Source: Pseudomonas viridiflava
GTDB lineage: Bacteria > Pseudomonadota > Gammaproteobacteria > Pseudomonadales > Pseudomonadaceae
Length of the DNA: 64,000 nt
Assembly: GCF_900573885.1 (NCBI RefSeq)
Contig: NZ_UPSE01000493.1
Coordinates: 1-64,000 of the forward strand
Direction of reading: 5' to 3'
Part shown: in pieces, positions 26,098 to 35,275 of the stretch
Layout of the letters: each line of letters begins with the position of its first letter
How positions within the stretch are numbered: position 1 is the stretch's first letter
Notes under the pieces: model-generated
What the model was told of the DNA's origin: nothing
What the model saw: the letters and a program-made list of their open reading frames with translations, nothing else
Databases searched by the model: none
Translations under genes and position numbers: made by a program

Positions 26098-26532
26098 TCA
26101 CTTGCCGTCGTAGTGGGTCAGCACCTGCTCGGCGCCGTTAGTCTGCACACCGATCACATCATAGGCATCACGAACGTCGCCATGTTCCATCCCTGGTGAA
26201 CCCATCGGCATTCCGGGCGCTGCGGCGCCGATCAAATCGGCGCGGGCGCGCAGTTTGAGAATGTCGCTGGCAGGGACGTGGCCTTCGACAAACTTGCCGT
26301 CGATGACGCCGGTGTGACAGCTGCCGAGCTTGTGGGGAACGCCAAGGCGGGTTTTGACGGCGCTCATGTCGGTTTCCACATGGTCGGCCACTTTGAAACC
26401 GTTGGTTTCCAGGTGGCTGATCCAGGCTTTGCAGCAGCCACAGTTGGCGTCGCGGTAAACGTCGATGGCGATGGGCTCGGCGGCCTGCAAGGTGCCGGCG
26501 AACAACAGGGAAGCGAGAGCAAAGCGGCGCAT
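26098..26532 (-). CDS. DUF411-family periplasmic metal-binding protein
   Basis: The 144-residue protein has a signal peptide (MRRFALASLLFAGTLQAAEP) and the family motif DVYRDANCGCCKAWISHLE with a CGCC group. GSCHTGVIDGKFVEGHVPA and a methionine/histidine stretch (GMPMGSPGMEHGD) suggest binding of copper or another soft metal. DUF411 proteins are often linked to copper handling. The start at 26532 is preferred over an upstream ATG because it begins a clean signal peptide. Confidence 0.88.
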   Translation of the reverse strand: MRRFALASLLFAGTLQAAEPIAIDVYRDANCGCCKAWISHLETNGFKVADHVETDMSAVKTRLGVPHKLGSCHTGVIDGKFVEGHVPASDILKLRARADLIGAAAPGMPMGSPGMEHGDVRDAYDVIGVQTNGAEQVLTHYDGK

Positions 26533-26697
26533 GGCGGTAACTCCACAGGTAAAGGTGCCGTGCAGCATAGTCGCTGGCAGCGCGGCGTCTAAGTGGGGCG
26601 CTGTTTATAGATATGTCAGAACCAACCCCAAGGCGCATGGGTTTGCTCGCAGTAGAACGGCTATCCTGCAGCCTTCCCCAAAAGCTGGAGCGTTCCG

Positions 26698-27081
26698 ATG
26701 GTTTTTGCTCGCGTGTTTCTGCTGTTTCAGGCTCTGGTGTTGGGTGGGTTTGGCGTGGCGTATTTCGTTTATCCGCAAGAGATGGCCAACCTCACCGGCA
26801 TGCTGCTGATGCAAACCGCTGCCGTGGTGGATGTGCGTGCTTATTACGGCGCCTTGCAGTTGGGGCTCGGCGTGTTTCTGTTGTCTGCCGCCTTTCGTCC
26901 TGCTTACTGGCGCCCGGCGCTCAGCATGCTGACGCTGCTGTTCGCGGCGCTCGCCCTTGGCCGGGTTGCCGGCCTGTATCTGGACGGGCTGGTGGGCCAG
27001 AGCTTCAACTTTTACGCGTTGGGGTATGAAGCGGCTTCGGCGTTGTTGGCGTATGTGGGTTTTCGGCGCTTGCCTGCTTAG
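26698..27081 (+). CDS. Small membrane protein, DUF4345-like
   Basis: The 127-residue protein has four predicted membrane segments (ARVFLLFQALVLGGFGVAYFV; YGALQLGLGVFLLSAAF; LSMLTLLFAALALGRVAGLY; FYALGYEAASALLAYVGF). The pattern resembles DUF4345 proteins, whose function is unknown. GGAGC precedes the ATG. Confidence 0.75.
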   Translation: MVFARVFLLFQALVLGGFGVAYFVYPQEMANLTGMLLMQTAAVVDVRAYYGALQLGLGVFLLSAAFRPAYWRPALSMLTLLFAALALGRVAGLYLDGLVGQSFNFYALGYEAASALLAYVGFRRLPA

Positions 27082-27232
27082 CCGTTCGCACCAAAACGAG
27101 CCCCGTTGTATGGCCAGGTTTTTAAAACGGGGCAGGCTCAAGGCCCGTGCTTGAGCGCAAGCGAGACAATGCGGCGTTAGCGTAGTGGCACTGTGCTTGC
27201 ACGACCCTGTGTCTAACAGGGAGAACACAACT

Positions 27233-28618
27233 ATGTTGCTAATGCGCACAAAAGCCCGTCGAGCCGAAGACGATGGCGCCTTGAGCTTGCTGGTGGACCA
27301 CCTTGACCTGACCAGTCAACTGTCCACCGTGCAGCCCATCAACAACCGTCTTAACCGCTTCACCCAGACCTTGCACAAACGCCTCGGCGACAGCCTCGCC
27401 GCGTCGGTGGATATTGCCGCCCACGCCCCGGAGCTGGCGCGCATCGCCAGCGAAACCGAGGTCAGCGGCCAGCGACTGGCGCAAGCCTCCGAGCTGATCG
27501 CCAGTGCCAGCGAAGAAGTCAGCACCACCCTCGACAGCGAGCTGGTGCCGGGCGCGGCACAAGTGGCGAAACTGGCGGCTGAAGTGTCCGGCACCCTGCG
27601 CAGCTGCCAACAGACCGGCGACGCCGTGCTGCGCCAGGTGGATGCCATTGATGCCAGCGAAGCGCAGCTTGAGGGCGTGATCGGCCAATTGGTCGGGCAG
27701 TTGGAAGAAGTCAGCCAGGTGCTCGGTGTGATCGCCAGCATTTCTCAGCAAACCAACCTGCTGGCCTTGAATGCCGCCATCGAAGCGGCGCGTGCCGGCG
27801 AGCATGGTCGTGGTTTTGCCGTGGTCGCCGATGAGGTGCGGCGCCTGGCCGGGCACACCACCGAGGCCACTGGCAAAGTCAGCCAGATCATCGAACGCTT
27901 TCGCGACGGCATGGCCCAACTCGGCACCGCCGGCCAGCATATGCACAGTGCCGTGGCCGATGGCCGCGACGGCATGACCCGCATGGGCGAGGACCTGCGC
28001 AACACCCGCGCGGCCATGGACCAGCTCGATCAACGCGTCGGCCATATCGCTGCCGGAACCGAGCAGATCGGCATCGCCGTACACGCCATCAACGGTGACG
28101 TGCAAAACATCGCCGGGGTGGCGGCCGACTTGCTCAGCAAAGCCGGTCAGGTGTCGACCCACAGCCAGGCCGTGCGCCGCAGCGGCGACCTGTTGCTCGA
28201 TGGCTTGGGCGCGTTTCGTCTGCAGATTCATAAAGACGTGCAAGCCAGCGTCGAACGCCTGGCCATGGAGGCCTCGCTGCACGGCGACGTCGCCCGCGCC
28301 GAAGAATTCCTGCGCGATACCCTGCGCCGCGACTCGCGCTTCGAATTGTTCTACCTGGTGGGCAGCGACGGCACGCAACTGAGCGAAAACGTCTTCGCCC
28401 AAGGGCTGGACAAAGGCGATAGCTGCAAGGGGCGCAACTGGGCGCAACGGCCGTGGTTCCGGGCGGTGGCCGAACAACTGAGCAGCCACATCACCCCGGT
28501 GTACCGCTCCAGCGCCACCGACGCGTTTTGCTTCACCGTGTCGGTGCCGGTGTTTACTGCCAGCGGGCAACTGCAGCGGGTGTTGGGGGCGGATGTGCGG
28601 TTATCGGCGTTGGTGTAG
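27233..28618 (+). CDS. Soluble methyl-accepting chemotaxis protein with C-terminal sensor
   Basis: The 461-residue chemoreceptor lacks any membrane segment. The signalling domain occupies about residues 50-330 with the canonical hairpin tip ([20 protein letters not shown] and [18 protein letters not shown], about 169-205). A PDC/Cache-like domain follows the signalling domain ([20 protein letters not shown], then [20 protein letters not shown] and SVPVF), the reverse of most receptors. A cytoplasmic metabolite or redox state is a plausible signal. AGGGAG precedes the chosen ATG; the upstream in-frame ATG at 27185 adds an unrelated tail. Confidence 0.88.
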   Translation: MLLMRTKARRAEDDGALSLLVDHLDLTSQLSTVQPINNRLNRFTQTLHKRLGDSLAASVDIAAHAPELARIASETEVSGQRLAQASELIASASEEVSTTLDSELVPGAAQVAKLAAEVSGTLRSCQQTGDAVLRQVDAIDASEAQLEGVIGQLVGQLEEVSQVLGVIASISQQTNLLALNAAIEAARAGEHGRGFAVVADEVRRLAGHTTEATGKVSQIIERFRDGMAQLGTAGQHMHSAVADGRDGMTRMGEDLRNTRAAMDQLDQRVGHIAAGTEQIGIAVHAINGDVQNIAGVAADLLSKAGQVSTHSQAVRRSGDLLLDGLGAFRLQIHKDVQASVERLAMEASLHGDVARAEEFLRDTLRRDSRFELFYLVGSDGTQLSENVFAQGLDKGDSCKGRNWAQRPWFRAVAEQLSSHITPVYRSSATDAFCFTVSVPVFTASGQLQRVLGADVRLSALV

Positions 28619-28639
28619 GGGAGGGCGGCGGTCCGACGA

Positions 28640-28970
28640 TTCGGGATCCAGGGTTTTGAGTCGTATGAAAACCGGCGACACATCCGAGATTCTGGATCCC
28701 CGCCTGCGCGGGGATGACGGAAGTTTTTCTTTAGACCTCCGCGACTCGAGGCTCAAACCCCCGTCATCCCCGCGCAGGCGGGGATCCAGAGTTTCAAGTC
28801 GTACGAAAACCGGCGACACAACCGAGATTGTGGATCCCGAATCGTCGGATCCCCGCATACGCGAGGATGACGGAGGTTTTTCTTGAGGCCTCCGCGAGAC
28901 GATGCACAAACCCACCGTCATCCTCGCGCAGGCGGCGGTCCGACGATTCGGGATCCAGGCTCGTTCAGGA
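28640..28970. repeat. Palindromic repeat cluster (CCGTCATCCCCGC-GCGGGGATCCAGA family)
   Basis: Several copies of GGATCCCCGCCTGCGCGGGGATGACGG and its reverse face each other. Around them a longer sequence (AAAACCGGCGACACA) recurs in direct orientation at about 28668 and 28805. The block fills most of the 429-bp gap between the chemoreceptor gene and opgH. No gene was seen. Confidence 0.85.
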
Positions 28971-28994
28971 GATGAAGCTTTCGCGGCTGACCGC

Positions 28995-29032
28995 AGCCCT
29001 CTCCCCCAGCCCCCGCGAGCGGGCGAGGGGAG
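28995..29032. repeat. C-rich palindromic repeat before the opgH end
   Basis: CCCTCTCCCCCAGCCCCCGCGAGCGGGCGAGGGG is one copy of the CCCCTCTCCCGC-AGCGGG-GAGGGG family seen also near the transporter operons. Confidence 0.7.
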
Positions 29033-29047
29033 CCTGACCGTGCGCGA

Positions 29048-31591
29048 TCAGGCCAGCACTGCATTCCCCACCGCCGGCAACGGCAGCAACGGCGCATGGG
29101 GATCCTTGGCGATGGTCTCTCGCCAACTCTCCATCCATTCGCCCGGCTCGTTTTCCCAAACGGCAGCATGCAGCCGCGCCATGGCAACCGGATCACTCAA
29201 CAGGGCCATACGCGCTGCGCCGTCGAGCTGCTTCGGCCCAACCTTCAAGGCATGGCGCACTTGCTCCGTGCGTTGCCATTCCAGCGGTTCGGCCTGGCGA
29301 TGGCGGGCGGTGGCCAGGGCATAGGCGAGGGCGTTCTGTTTGGGGTCGACCACTGCATGCACGAAGCCGTTGTGCAGGGCGTGCCAGTTGTTTTCGTGGT
29401 TGTACTCGTCGGTGGCGACCAGCTCGCGCGGCGGTTGGTATTCCTCGGGAATCAGGAACAGCTGCTGATCCTTGGCCTTCAAGCCCAGGCCCACGCGGCT
29501 CGACAACACCGACAGCGGAATCGACAACATCAGCGATCCCACAATCGGTGCCAGCCACCACAGAAAGCTCGGGTTCAGCCAGGCCACCAAGGCCGTCCAC
29601 ACAACACCGAGCGCGGTTTGCGGGCCGTGGCGCAGCGCCGCTTCGCGCCAGGTGGTGGAACCGTCGTCACGGCTCGGCGAATGCCACACGGCTTCCCAGC
29701 CGAGAAACGCAGCCAGTACAAAGCGGGTGTGAAACAGCATGCGCACCGGCGCCAGCAGAATGGAAAAGAGCATCTCCAGCAGCATCGACGCTGTCACCCG
29801 CAACCTGCCGCCGTAGGCTTTGGCGCCCTTGGCCCAGACCAGCACCACGCTCAGCAGCTTGGGCAAAAACAGCAGTACCACGGTAGTGGAGAACAGCGCG
29901 ATGGCCTTTTCCGGGTGCCACTGCGGCCACAGCGGATACAGCTGGCGCGGCTCCATAAAGTACTGCGGCTCCATCAGCGTATTGGTTGCCAATAGCGCGG
30001 TGGAGAGCAACAAGAAGAAGAACCACAACGGCGCCGACAGGTACGACATCACGCCGGTCAAGAACACGGCGCGGTGCACCGGGTGCATGCCTTTGACCAT
30101 GAACAGGCGGAAGTTCATCAGGTTGCCGTGGCACCAGCGGCGGTCGCGCTTGAGCTCATCCAGCAGATTGGGCGGCAATTCTTCGTAACTGCCCGGCAAG
30201 TCGTAGGCGATCCACACGCCCCAGCCGGCACGGCGCATCAGGGCGGCTTCGACGAAGTCGTGGGAGAGAATCGCCCCGGCAAAAGCGCCCTTGCCCGGCA
30301 GCGGCGCCAGGGCGCAGTGCTCGATAAACGGCTTCATGCGGATGATCGCGTTGTGGCCCCAGTAGTGCGATTCACCCAGTTGCCAGAAATGCAGGCCAGC
30401 GGTGAACAACGGCCCGTACACACGGGTGGCGAACTGTTGAATGCGCGCATACAAACTGTTCATGCCCGAGGCGCGCGGCGCGGTCTGGATGATGCCGGCG
30501 TCCGGCGTGGCTTCCATCAAACGCACCAGGCTGGTCAGGCATTCGCCGCTCATGACGCTGTCGGCGTCGAGCACGACCATGTAGCGGTAGTCGCTGCCCC
30601 AGCGGCGGCAGAAGTCGTCGAGGTTGCCGCTTTTGCGTTTTACCCGACGGCGGCGACGGCGGTAAAAAATCCGCCCGAAACCCTGCGTTTCCCGGCACAG
30701 GTCGAGCCAGGCCTGTTGCTCGGCCACGGCGATGTCGGCGTCGTTGCTGTCGCTGAGCACGAAGAAGTCGAAGTGCGCCAAATCGCCCGTGGCGGCCACC
30801 GACTCATAGGTAGCCCGCAGGCCGGCGAATACCCGCGCCACGTCTTCGTTGCAAATCGGCATGACGATGGCGGTGCGCGCGTCAGCGGCTATCGGTTCGT
30901 TGCCGGCGCTGGCGCCGGAAATTCGGTACTTGTCTCGTCCGGTGAGCAATTCCAGAAAGCCCATCAGCGCGGTCCAGAACCCGGCCGACACCCAACAAAA
31001 CAGAATGCCAAACAGCAACAAAATGCTGCCCTGCAGGAAGTACGGCAGCACCTGGGTAACGGTTTGCAAAATGCTTTGCTGGCGCACTTCTTCCCATTCG
31101 AAAAACGCCCAGCCCTGGTACGGCATGATGCCTTTCATGTACCAACCGGCGACGAGCGTTTGCCCCAACATCAGCACCAGCAGAATGTAGCGGCGAATGG
31201 AGCCGACATGCCGCCAGCGCGCCGACGGCAGCTCGCGCTTGGGTGCGCGCGGCGGGTTTTCCCGACCGCGAAACGTGCGCCAGGCGCGCACCAGCACATT
31301 GGTGCGCCAGGGCTCGGGTATCACCCGCGTGCGTTTGATCGGCGGCGTCGCCTTCAGGCGCACGCGGCCTTCGGCATCGGCGTCGAGCAGTTGCGCATCG
31401 GTGCTGAGCAACGTCAGCCGTTGCGCCACCGAGGCGTGCACCGCCGCTTCGCTATCCGCGACAGGCTGTGCGGCGAGGCGCTGGTGCACTTCCAGCAGCG
31501 AGGCGCTGTCGCTGAGCTCGGCGCGCTGCGCTTCGCTCAGGGGCAGATGCGCCAGGTATTCGCGCACGGTCATGGCGGCTGGCTTATTCAT
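29048..31591 (-). CDS. opgH: Glucans biosynthesis glucosyltransferase OpgH (MdoH)
   Basis: The 847-residue inner-membrane glucosyltransferase builds the beta-1,2 backbone of osmoregulated periplasmic glucans from UDP-glucose. A long cytoplasmic N-terminus precedes two membrane segments. The catalytic GT2 domain follows ([11 protein letters not shown], and [12 protein letters not shown] as the Q/RxxRW site), and a multi-helix C-terminal membrane part ends the protein. It overlaps the end of opgG by 8 bp, so both are made from one transcript. Length agrees with Pseudomonas OpgH. Confidence 0.95.
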   Translation of the reverse strand: MNKPAAMTVREYLAHLPLSEAQRAELSDSASLLEVHQRLAAQPVADSEAAVHASVAQRLTLLSTDAQLLDADAEGRVRLKATPPIKRTRVIPEPWRTNVLVRAWRTFRGRENPPRAPKRELPSARWRHVGSIRRYILLVLMLGQTLVAGWYMKGIMPYQGWAFFEWEEVRQQSILQTVTQVLPYFLQGSILLLFGILFCWVSAGFWTALMGFLELLTGRDKYRISGASAGNEPIAADARTAIVMPICNEDVARVFAGLRATYESVAATGDLAHFDFFVLSDSNDADIAVAEQQAWLDLCRETQGFGRIFYRRRRRRVKRKSGNLDDFCRRWGSDYRYMVVLDADSVMSGECLTSLVRLMEATPDAGIIQTAPRASGMNSLYARIQQFATRVYGPLFTAGLHFWQLGESHYWGHNAIIRMKPFIEHCALAPLPGKGAFAGAILSHDFVEAALMRRAGWGVWIAYDLPGSYEELPPNLLDELKRDRRWCHGNLMNFRLFMVKGMHPVHRAVFLTGVMSYLSAPLWFFFLLLSTALLATNTLMEPQYFMEPRQLYPLWPQWHPEKAIALFSTTVVLLFLPKLLSVVLVWAKGAKAYGGRLRVTASMLLEMLFSILLAPVRMLFHTRFVLAAFLGWEAVWHSPSRDDGSTTWREAALRHGPQTALGVVWTALVAWLNPSFLWWLAPIVGSLMLSIPLSVLSSRVGLGLKAKDQQLFLIPEEYQPPRELVATDEYNHENNWHALHNGFVHAVVDPKQNALAYALATARHRQAEPLEWQRTEQVRHALKVGPKQLDGAARMALLSDPVAMARLHAAVWENEPGEWMESWRETIAKDPHAPLLPLPAVGNAVLA

Positions 31592-33386
31592 CGGCGGGCA
31601 ACTGGTTGCTCCAGGTTTCCGTCAGCACCTGCACGGCTGGAGAGGCGGGCGGCACGTCATTGGCCGGTGCAGTTGCGGGCGCTGCCGGTGTGGCCGATGT
31701 TGAGGTGGGCGCAGCGGCCACATTGCCCGGCGTGCTCGCAGCATTGGCCGGCACGGCGGCTGGCGCAGGTACCGCTGCCGGCGCGTTGGCCACTTGTTCT
31801 TCGTCGACCGCAGCCGGCACTTCCACTGGCAGGTCACGCACCAGCGCCGCGCGCATTTCCACCGGCTTGCTCGGGTCGTTGACCATAAAGCGCAGCGTCA
31901 GGCGCCAGCCCTTGGTTTCCGGGTTATAGCGCACGTTGTTTTCCATCAGCTTGGCATTGTCATCCAGGCTGATCTGGCTGCGCACGGGGGTGTCTTCCAG
32001 CAGCGCTTTCAAGGCCGGGCCTTCGAAATCGACGAGGAACGCCACGCTGCCATCGGGCTGACGAATCAGGTTGGACTGCTTCACATCGCCGGTGGAACGC
32101 AGGGTCTGTTTGACCGTGGCCAACTCCTGCGGGCCCAACGCTTTTTCATCGTTGCTCCAGTGCAGGCGATAGCTGAAATCAATCGGCTGACCGGCCTCGG
32201 GCAGCGATTCGGGTTTCCAGAACGCCACGATGTTGTCGTTGGTTTCGTCGGCGGTGGGAATCTCCACCAGGTTGACGGTGCCCTTGCCCCAGTCACCCTG
32301 CGGCTCGATCCAGGCGCTCGGGCGCTGGTCGTAACGGTCGTCGAGGTCTTCGTAGTGAGAGAAATCACGGCCGCGTTGCAGCAAGCCGAAGCCTTTCGGG
32401 TTTTCCACGGCAAAGCTGCTCACACCCAAGTGTTTGGGATTGTTCAGCGGGCGCCAGATCCACTCATCGTTGCCGGTGTGAATCGACAGGCCGTTGGAGT
32501 CATGCAGCTCGCGGCGATAGTTAAGGGTTTTCGGCGGCTGATTGGCACCGAACAGGTACATGCTGGTTAGCGGTGCAACGCCCAGCTGTGCCACGTTCTC
32601 GCGCAGGTACATGCGGGTTTTCACGTCCACCACCGAATCCGTACCCGGGCGCAGCACCAGGCGATAGGCGCCTGTGGCGCGCGGCGAATCCAGCAGGGCG
32701 TAAATCACCAACTGCTTCTCGCCGGCCTTGGGCCGCTCGATCCAGAACTCGGTGAAATGCGGAAATTCTTCGCCCGATGGCAAGGCCGTGTCGATAGCCA
32801 TGCCGCGTGCCGACAGGCCATAGGTCTGGTCTTTGCCGATCACGCGGAAGTAGCTGGCGCCGAGCAGGGTCATGATCTCGTCCTGCTTGTCGGCCCGGTT
32901 GATCGGGTACAGCACGCGAAAGCCCGCGTAGCCCAGTTGCTCAGTTGCTTTGGTGTCGAACTTGAGGTCACCGAAATCGAAGCGGCTGGGGTCGTACTTG
33001 ATTTCGTTCACCGTGGTGGCGGTGACTTCGTTGATCTTCACCGGCGTATTGAAGTGCATGCCCTGGTGATAGAACGACAACTTGAAGGGCGTTTTCAGGT
33101 CTTGCCATTCGGCCTTTTCGGAGCGGAAGCGGATCTTCTGATAATCCGCGAACTTCATCTCGCTGAACTCGCTGGGCAGATTGCTTTTCGGCACCACGTA
33201 CTTCTGCGCCGCCAGGTTTTTAGCCTTGTCCGCCACATCGTCCAGGCTGAACGCCCAGAGCTGCCCGGCAGCCATCAACGACACAAGCGCCGCCATCGTA
33301 GTGAGGGAATGACGCAGTCGTTTGCGTTTACCGGTTGCTGCATTTGGGGTGCTGAAAGTCACTGAGGGCTCCTCGCCGAAATCCAT
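31584..33386 (-). CDS. opgG: Glucans biosynthesis protein OpgG (MdoG)
   Basis: The 600-residue periplasmic protein acts with OpgH in making branched osmoregulated glucans. After a long basic leader with a hydrophobic export segment ([16 protein letters not shown]), the MdoG domain starts with [15 protein letters not shown] low-complexity Ala/Pro/Thr tail of about 75 residues at the C-terminus is unusual for OpgG. Two starts compete: ATG at 33386 (GAGG upstream) and GTG at 33362, which has GAGGAG six bases upstream and may be the true one. Confidence 0.93.
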   Translation of the reverse strand: MDFGEEPSVTFSTPNAATGKRKRLRHSLTTMAALVSLMAAGQLWAFSLDDVADKAKNLAAQKYVVPKSNLPSEFSEMKFADYQKIRFRSEKAEWQDLKTPFKLSFYHQGMHFNTPVKINEVTATTVNEIKYDPSRFDFGDLKFDTKATEQLGYAGFRVLYPINRADKQDEIMTLLGASYFRVIGKDQTYGLSARGMAIDTALPSGEEFPHFTEFWIERPKAGEKQLVIYALLDSPRATGAYRLVLRPGTDSVVDVKTRMYLRENVAQLGVAPLTSMYLFGANQPPKTLNYRRELHDSNGLSIHTGNDEWIWRPLNNPKHLGVSSFAVENPKGFGLLQRGRDFSHYEDLDDRYDQRPSAWIEPQGDWGKGTVNLVEIPTADETNDNIVAFWKPESLPEAGQPIDFSYRLHWSNDEKALGPQELATVKQTLRSTGDVKQSNLIRQPDGSVAFLVDFEGPALKALLEDTPVRSQISLDDNAKLMENNVRYNPETKGWRLTLRFMVNDPSKPVEMRAALVRDLPVEVPAAVDEEQVANAPAAVPAPAAVPANAASTPGNVAAAPTSTSATPAAPATAPANDVPPASPAVQVLTETWSNQLPADE

Positions 33387-33716
33387 GGTTGCCTACCTCG
33401 CCGTGGGCGTGACAGGCGGGGAGGCGAGACAAGGTTCCGACTGCGGTTTTTTTCAGATGGTTCCCAAGCGGCGCGTCAAGCACGGGCCTGCGCTGCCTTT
33501 GCAGCCTGCTTCACGCTTAAGCGAAACGCCCCGATGCGAGTAACCACGGGGGCTGAAAGGGAGATGGCGTTTTGCTTTTTGGCGCGATGAATGGTCGCCT
33601 GCCGAGCGGTTGGGGAAAAAAGCTGAACACATCAGTTTTTCGCTCAGTCGTAACCCATAGACGCAGCCAACTGCGCCGCCGCCAATGCGCGGCCCGCCGA
33701 TTACCGTGAGGCTTCT
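33387..33716. other. 330-bp intergenic region between opgG and the oxidoreductase operon
   Basis: Divergent promoters for opgGH and the molybdenum oxidoreductase operon are expected here. No convincing open frame, palindromic repeat or known regulatory motif was seen. Confidence 0.5.
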
Positions 33717-34289
33717 ATGAGTACGACTCTGACTGGCGAAGGCCTGGACACTGAGCGTGATGATCTGTTCGCGCTGCATACCCTGCGTTTCACCATCAAT
33801 GGCGAGCAGCGCCGCGTTCAGGTGACGGCCTGGACCACGCTGCTGGATATGCTGCGCGAGCAACTGCAACTCACCGGCACCAAGAAGGGCTGCGACCATG
33901 GGCAATGTGGCGCGTGTACGGTGTTGCTCGATGGCAAGCGCATCAACAGCTGCCTGACGCTGGCGGTGATGCACGACGGTGCCGAGCTGACGACCATTGA
34001 AGGCGTGGCCAATGGCGAGGAACTGCATCCGTTACAGCGTGCGTTTATCAAGCACGACGCCTTTCAGTGCGGTTACTGCACGCCTGGGCAAATTTGCTCG
34101 GCGCTGGCGATGGCGGGCGAAAACCGCGCCCATAGCCCGGACGAAATTCGCGAGCAAATGAGCGGCAATCTGTGCCGCTGCGGTGCGTACAACAACATTC
34201 TGGCGGCCATTGAAGAGGCGCTGCCGGCGTGTCGCGGCGGGCTGGAAGCCAGCGCGCCGGCCATCGTCAAGAAGGGGGATGCGGCATGA
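33717..34289 (+). CDS. Molybdenum aldehyde oxidoreductase, 2Fe-2S subunit (PaoA-like)
   Basis: The 190-residue subunit has the two [2Fe-2S] motifs of the xanthine-oxidase family: CDHGQCGACTVLLDGKRINSC (ferredoxin type) and QCGYCTPGQIC with CRCGAYNNI (helical type). It passes electrons from the molybdenum centre to FAD. Unlike E. coli PaoA it has no Tat signal, so the enzyme should be cytoplasmic. GAGG precedes the ATG; its stop overlaps the next start by 4 bp. Confidence 0.93.
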   Translation: MSTTLTGEGLDTERDDLFALHTLRFTINGEQRRVQVTAWTTLLDMLREQLQLTGTKKGCDHGQCGACTVLLDGKRINSCLTLAVMHDGAELTTIEGVANGEELHPLQRAFIKHDAFQCGYCTPGQICSALAMAGENRAHSPDEIREQMSGNLCRCGAYNNILAAIEEALPACRGGLEASAPAIVKKGDAA

Positions 34290-35275
34290 GCCCTTTCGCC
34301 TACGCACGGCCCACAGCCCTGGACGAGGCGCTGCGTCTGGCAGGCCCCCATGCGCGCTTTATTGCCGGCGGTACCAACCTGCTCGACTTGATGAAAGAGA
34401 ACGTCGAGCGCCCCCAGCGCTTGATCGATATCACCGGCTTGCCGCTGCATGAAGTCACCGACACGGTGGACGGCGGCCTGTTGGTCGGTGCCTTGGTCAG
34501 CAACAGCGATCTGGCCTGGCACCCGCGCGTAGAGCGCGACTACCCGTTGCTGGCGCAGGCGATACTGGCTGGCGCTTCGCCGCAGTTGCGCAACATGGCC
34601 ACCACCGGCGGCAACCTGTTGCAACGCACCCGCTGCCTGTATTTCTACGACACCGCCACGCCGTGCAACAAACGCGAACCGGGCTCGGGCTGTAGCGCGC
34701 TGAGAGGGTTGAACCGCAACCACGCCATTCTTGGCGCCAGTGAACATTGCGTGGCCACCCATCCTTCGGACATGTGCGTGGCGCTCGCTGCCTTGCAGGC
34801 CAAGGTGCACGTGGCCGGCCCGCAAGGCGCTCGGGTTATTGCCTTCGCGGATTTTCACCGCCTGCCGGGCGATGAGCCGCAGCGCGACAACGTGCTGGCT
34901 CAGGACGAGCTGATCACCGCCGTCGAACTGCCCGCCGCCGGGTTTGCTGCCCACAGCCATTACCTGAAAGTGCGCGACCGTGAGTCGTACGCCTTTGCCT
35001 TGGTTTCCGTGGCAGCGGCGCTGGATATCGACGGCCATGTGATTCGGGAAGCCCGTATTGCCCTCGGCGGCGTGGCGCACAAACCGTGGCGCAACCCCGA
35101 CGCCGAAGCGGCGCTGGTGGGCAAGCCGGCGACGCCTGCGAACTTTCGTCTGGCCGCCGACTTGCTGCTGGATGGCGCCAACGGCCTGGGCCGCAACACC
35201 TTCAAAATCGAACTGGCGCGCCAGGCCGTGGTGCGTGCCCTCAACGATGCCGCGAAAGCAGGGGAGGCCGCATGA
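34286..35275 (+). CDS. Molybdenum aldehyde oxidoreductase, FAD-binding subunit (PaoB-like)
   Basis: The 329-residue FAD subunit has the flavin-binding stretch RFIAGGTNLLDLMKENV and ATTGGNLLQRTRC. The insertion RCLYFYDTATPCNKREPGSGC is the cysteine loop that holds an extra [4Fe-4S] cluster in PaoB-type enzymes. It is translationally coupled on both sides (ATGA overlaps at 34286 and 35272). The cofactor line is Mo, two [2Fe-2S], [4Fe-4S], FAD. Confidence 0.92.
   Translation: MSPFAYARPTALDEALRLAGPHARFIAGGTNLLDLMKENVERPQRLIDITGLPLHEVTDTVDGGLLVGALVSNSDLAWHPRVERDYPLLAQAILAGASPQLRNMATTGGNLLQRTRCLYFYDTATPCNKREPGSGCSALRGLNRNHAILGASEHCVATHPSDMCVALAALQAKVHVAGPQGARVIAFADFHRLPGDEPQRDNVLAQDELITAVELPAAGFAAHSHYLKVRDRESYAFALVSVAAALDIDGHVIREARIALGGVAHKPWRNPDAEAALVGKPATPANFRLAADLLLDGANGLGRNTFKIELARQAVVRALNDAAKAGEAA

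Noticed and set aside
28593..28921. Small proteins over the palindrome cluster
   Set aside because: Open frames on both strands come from the repeats; there is no ribosome site and no domain.
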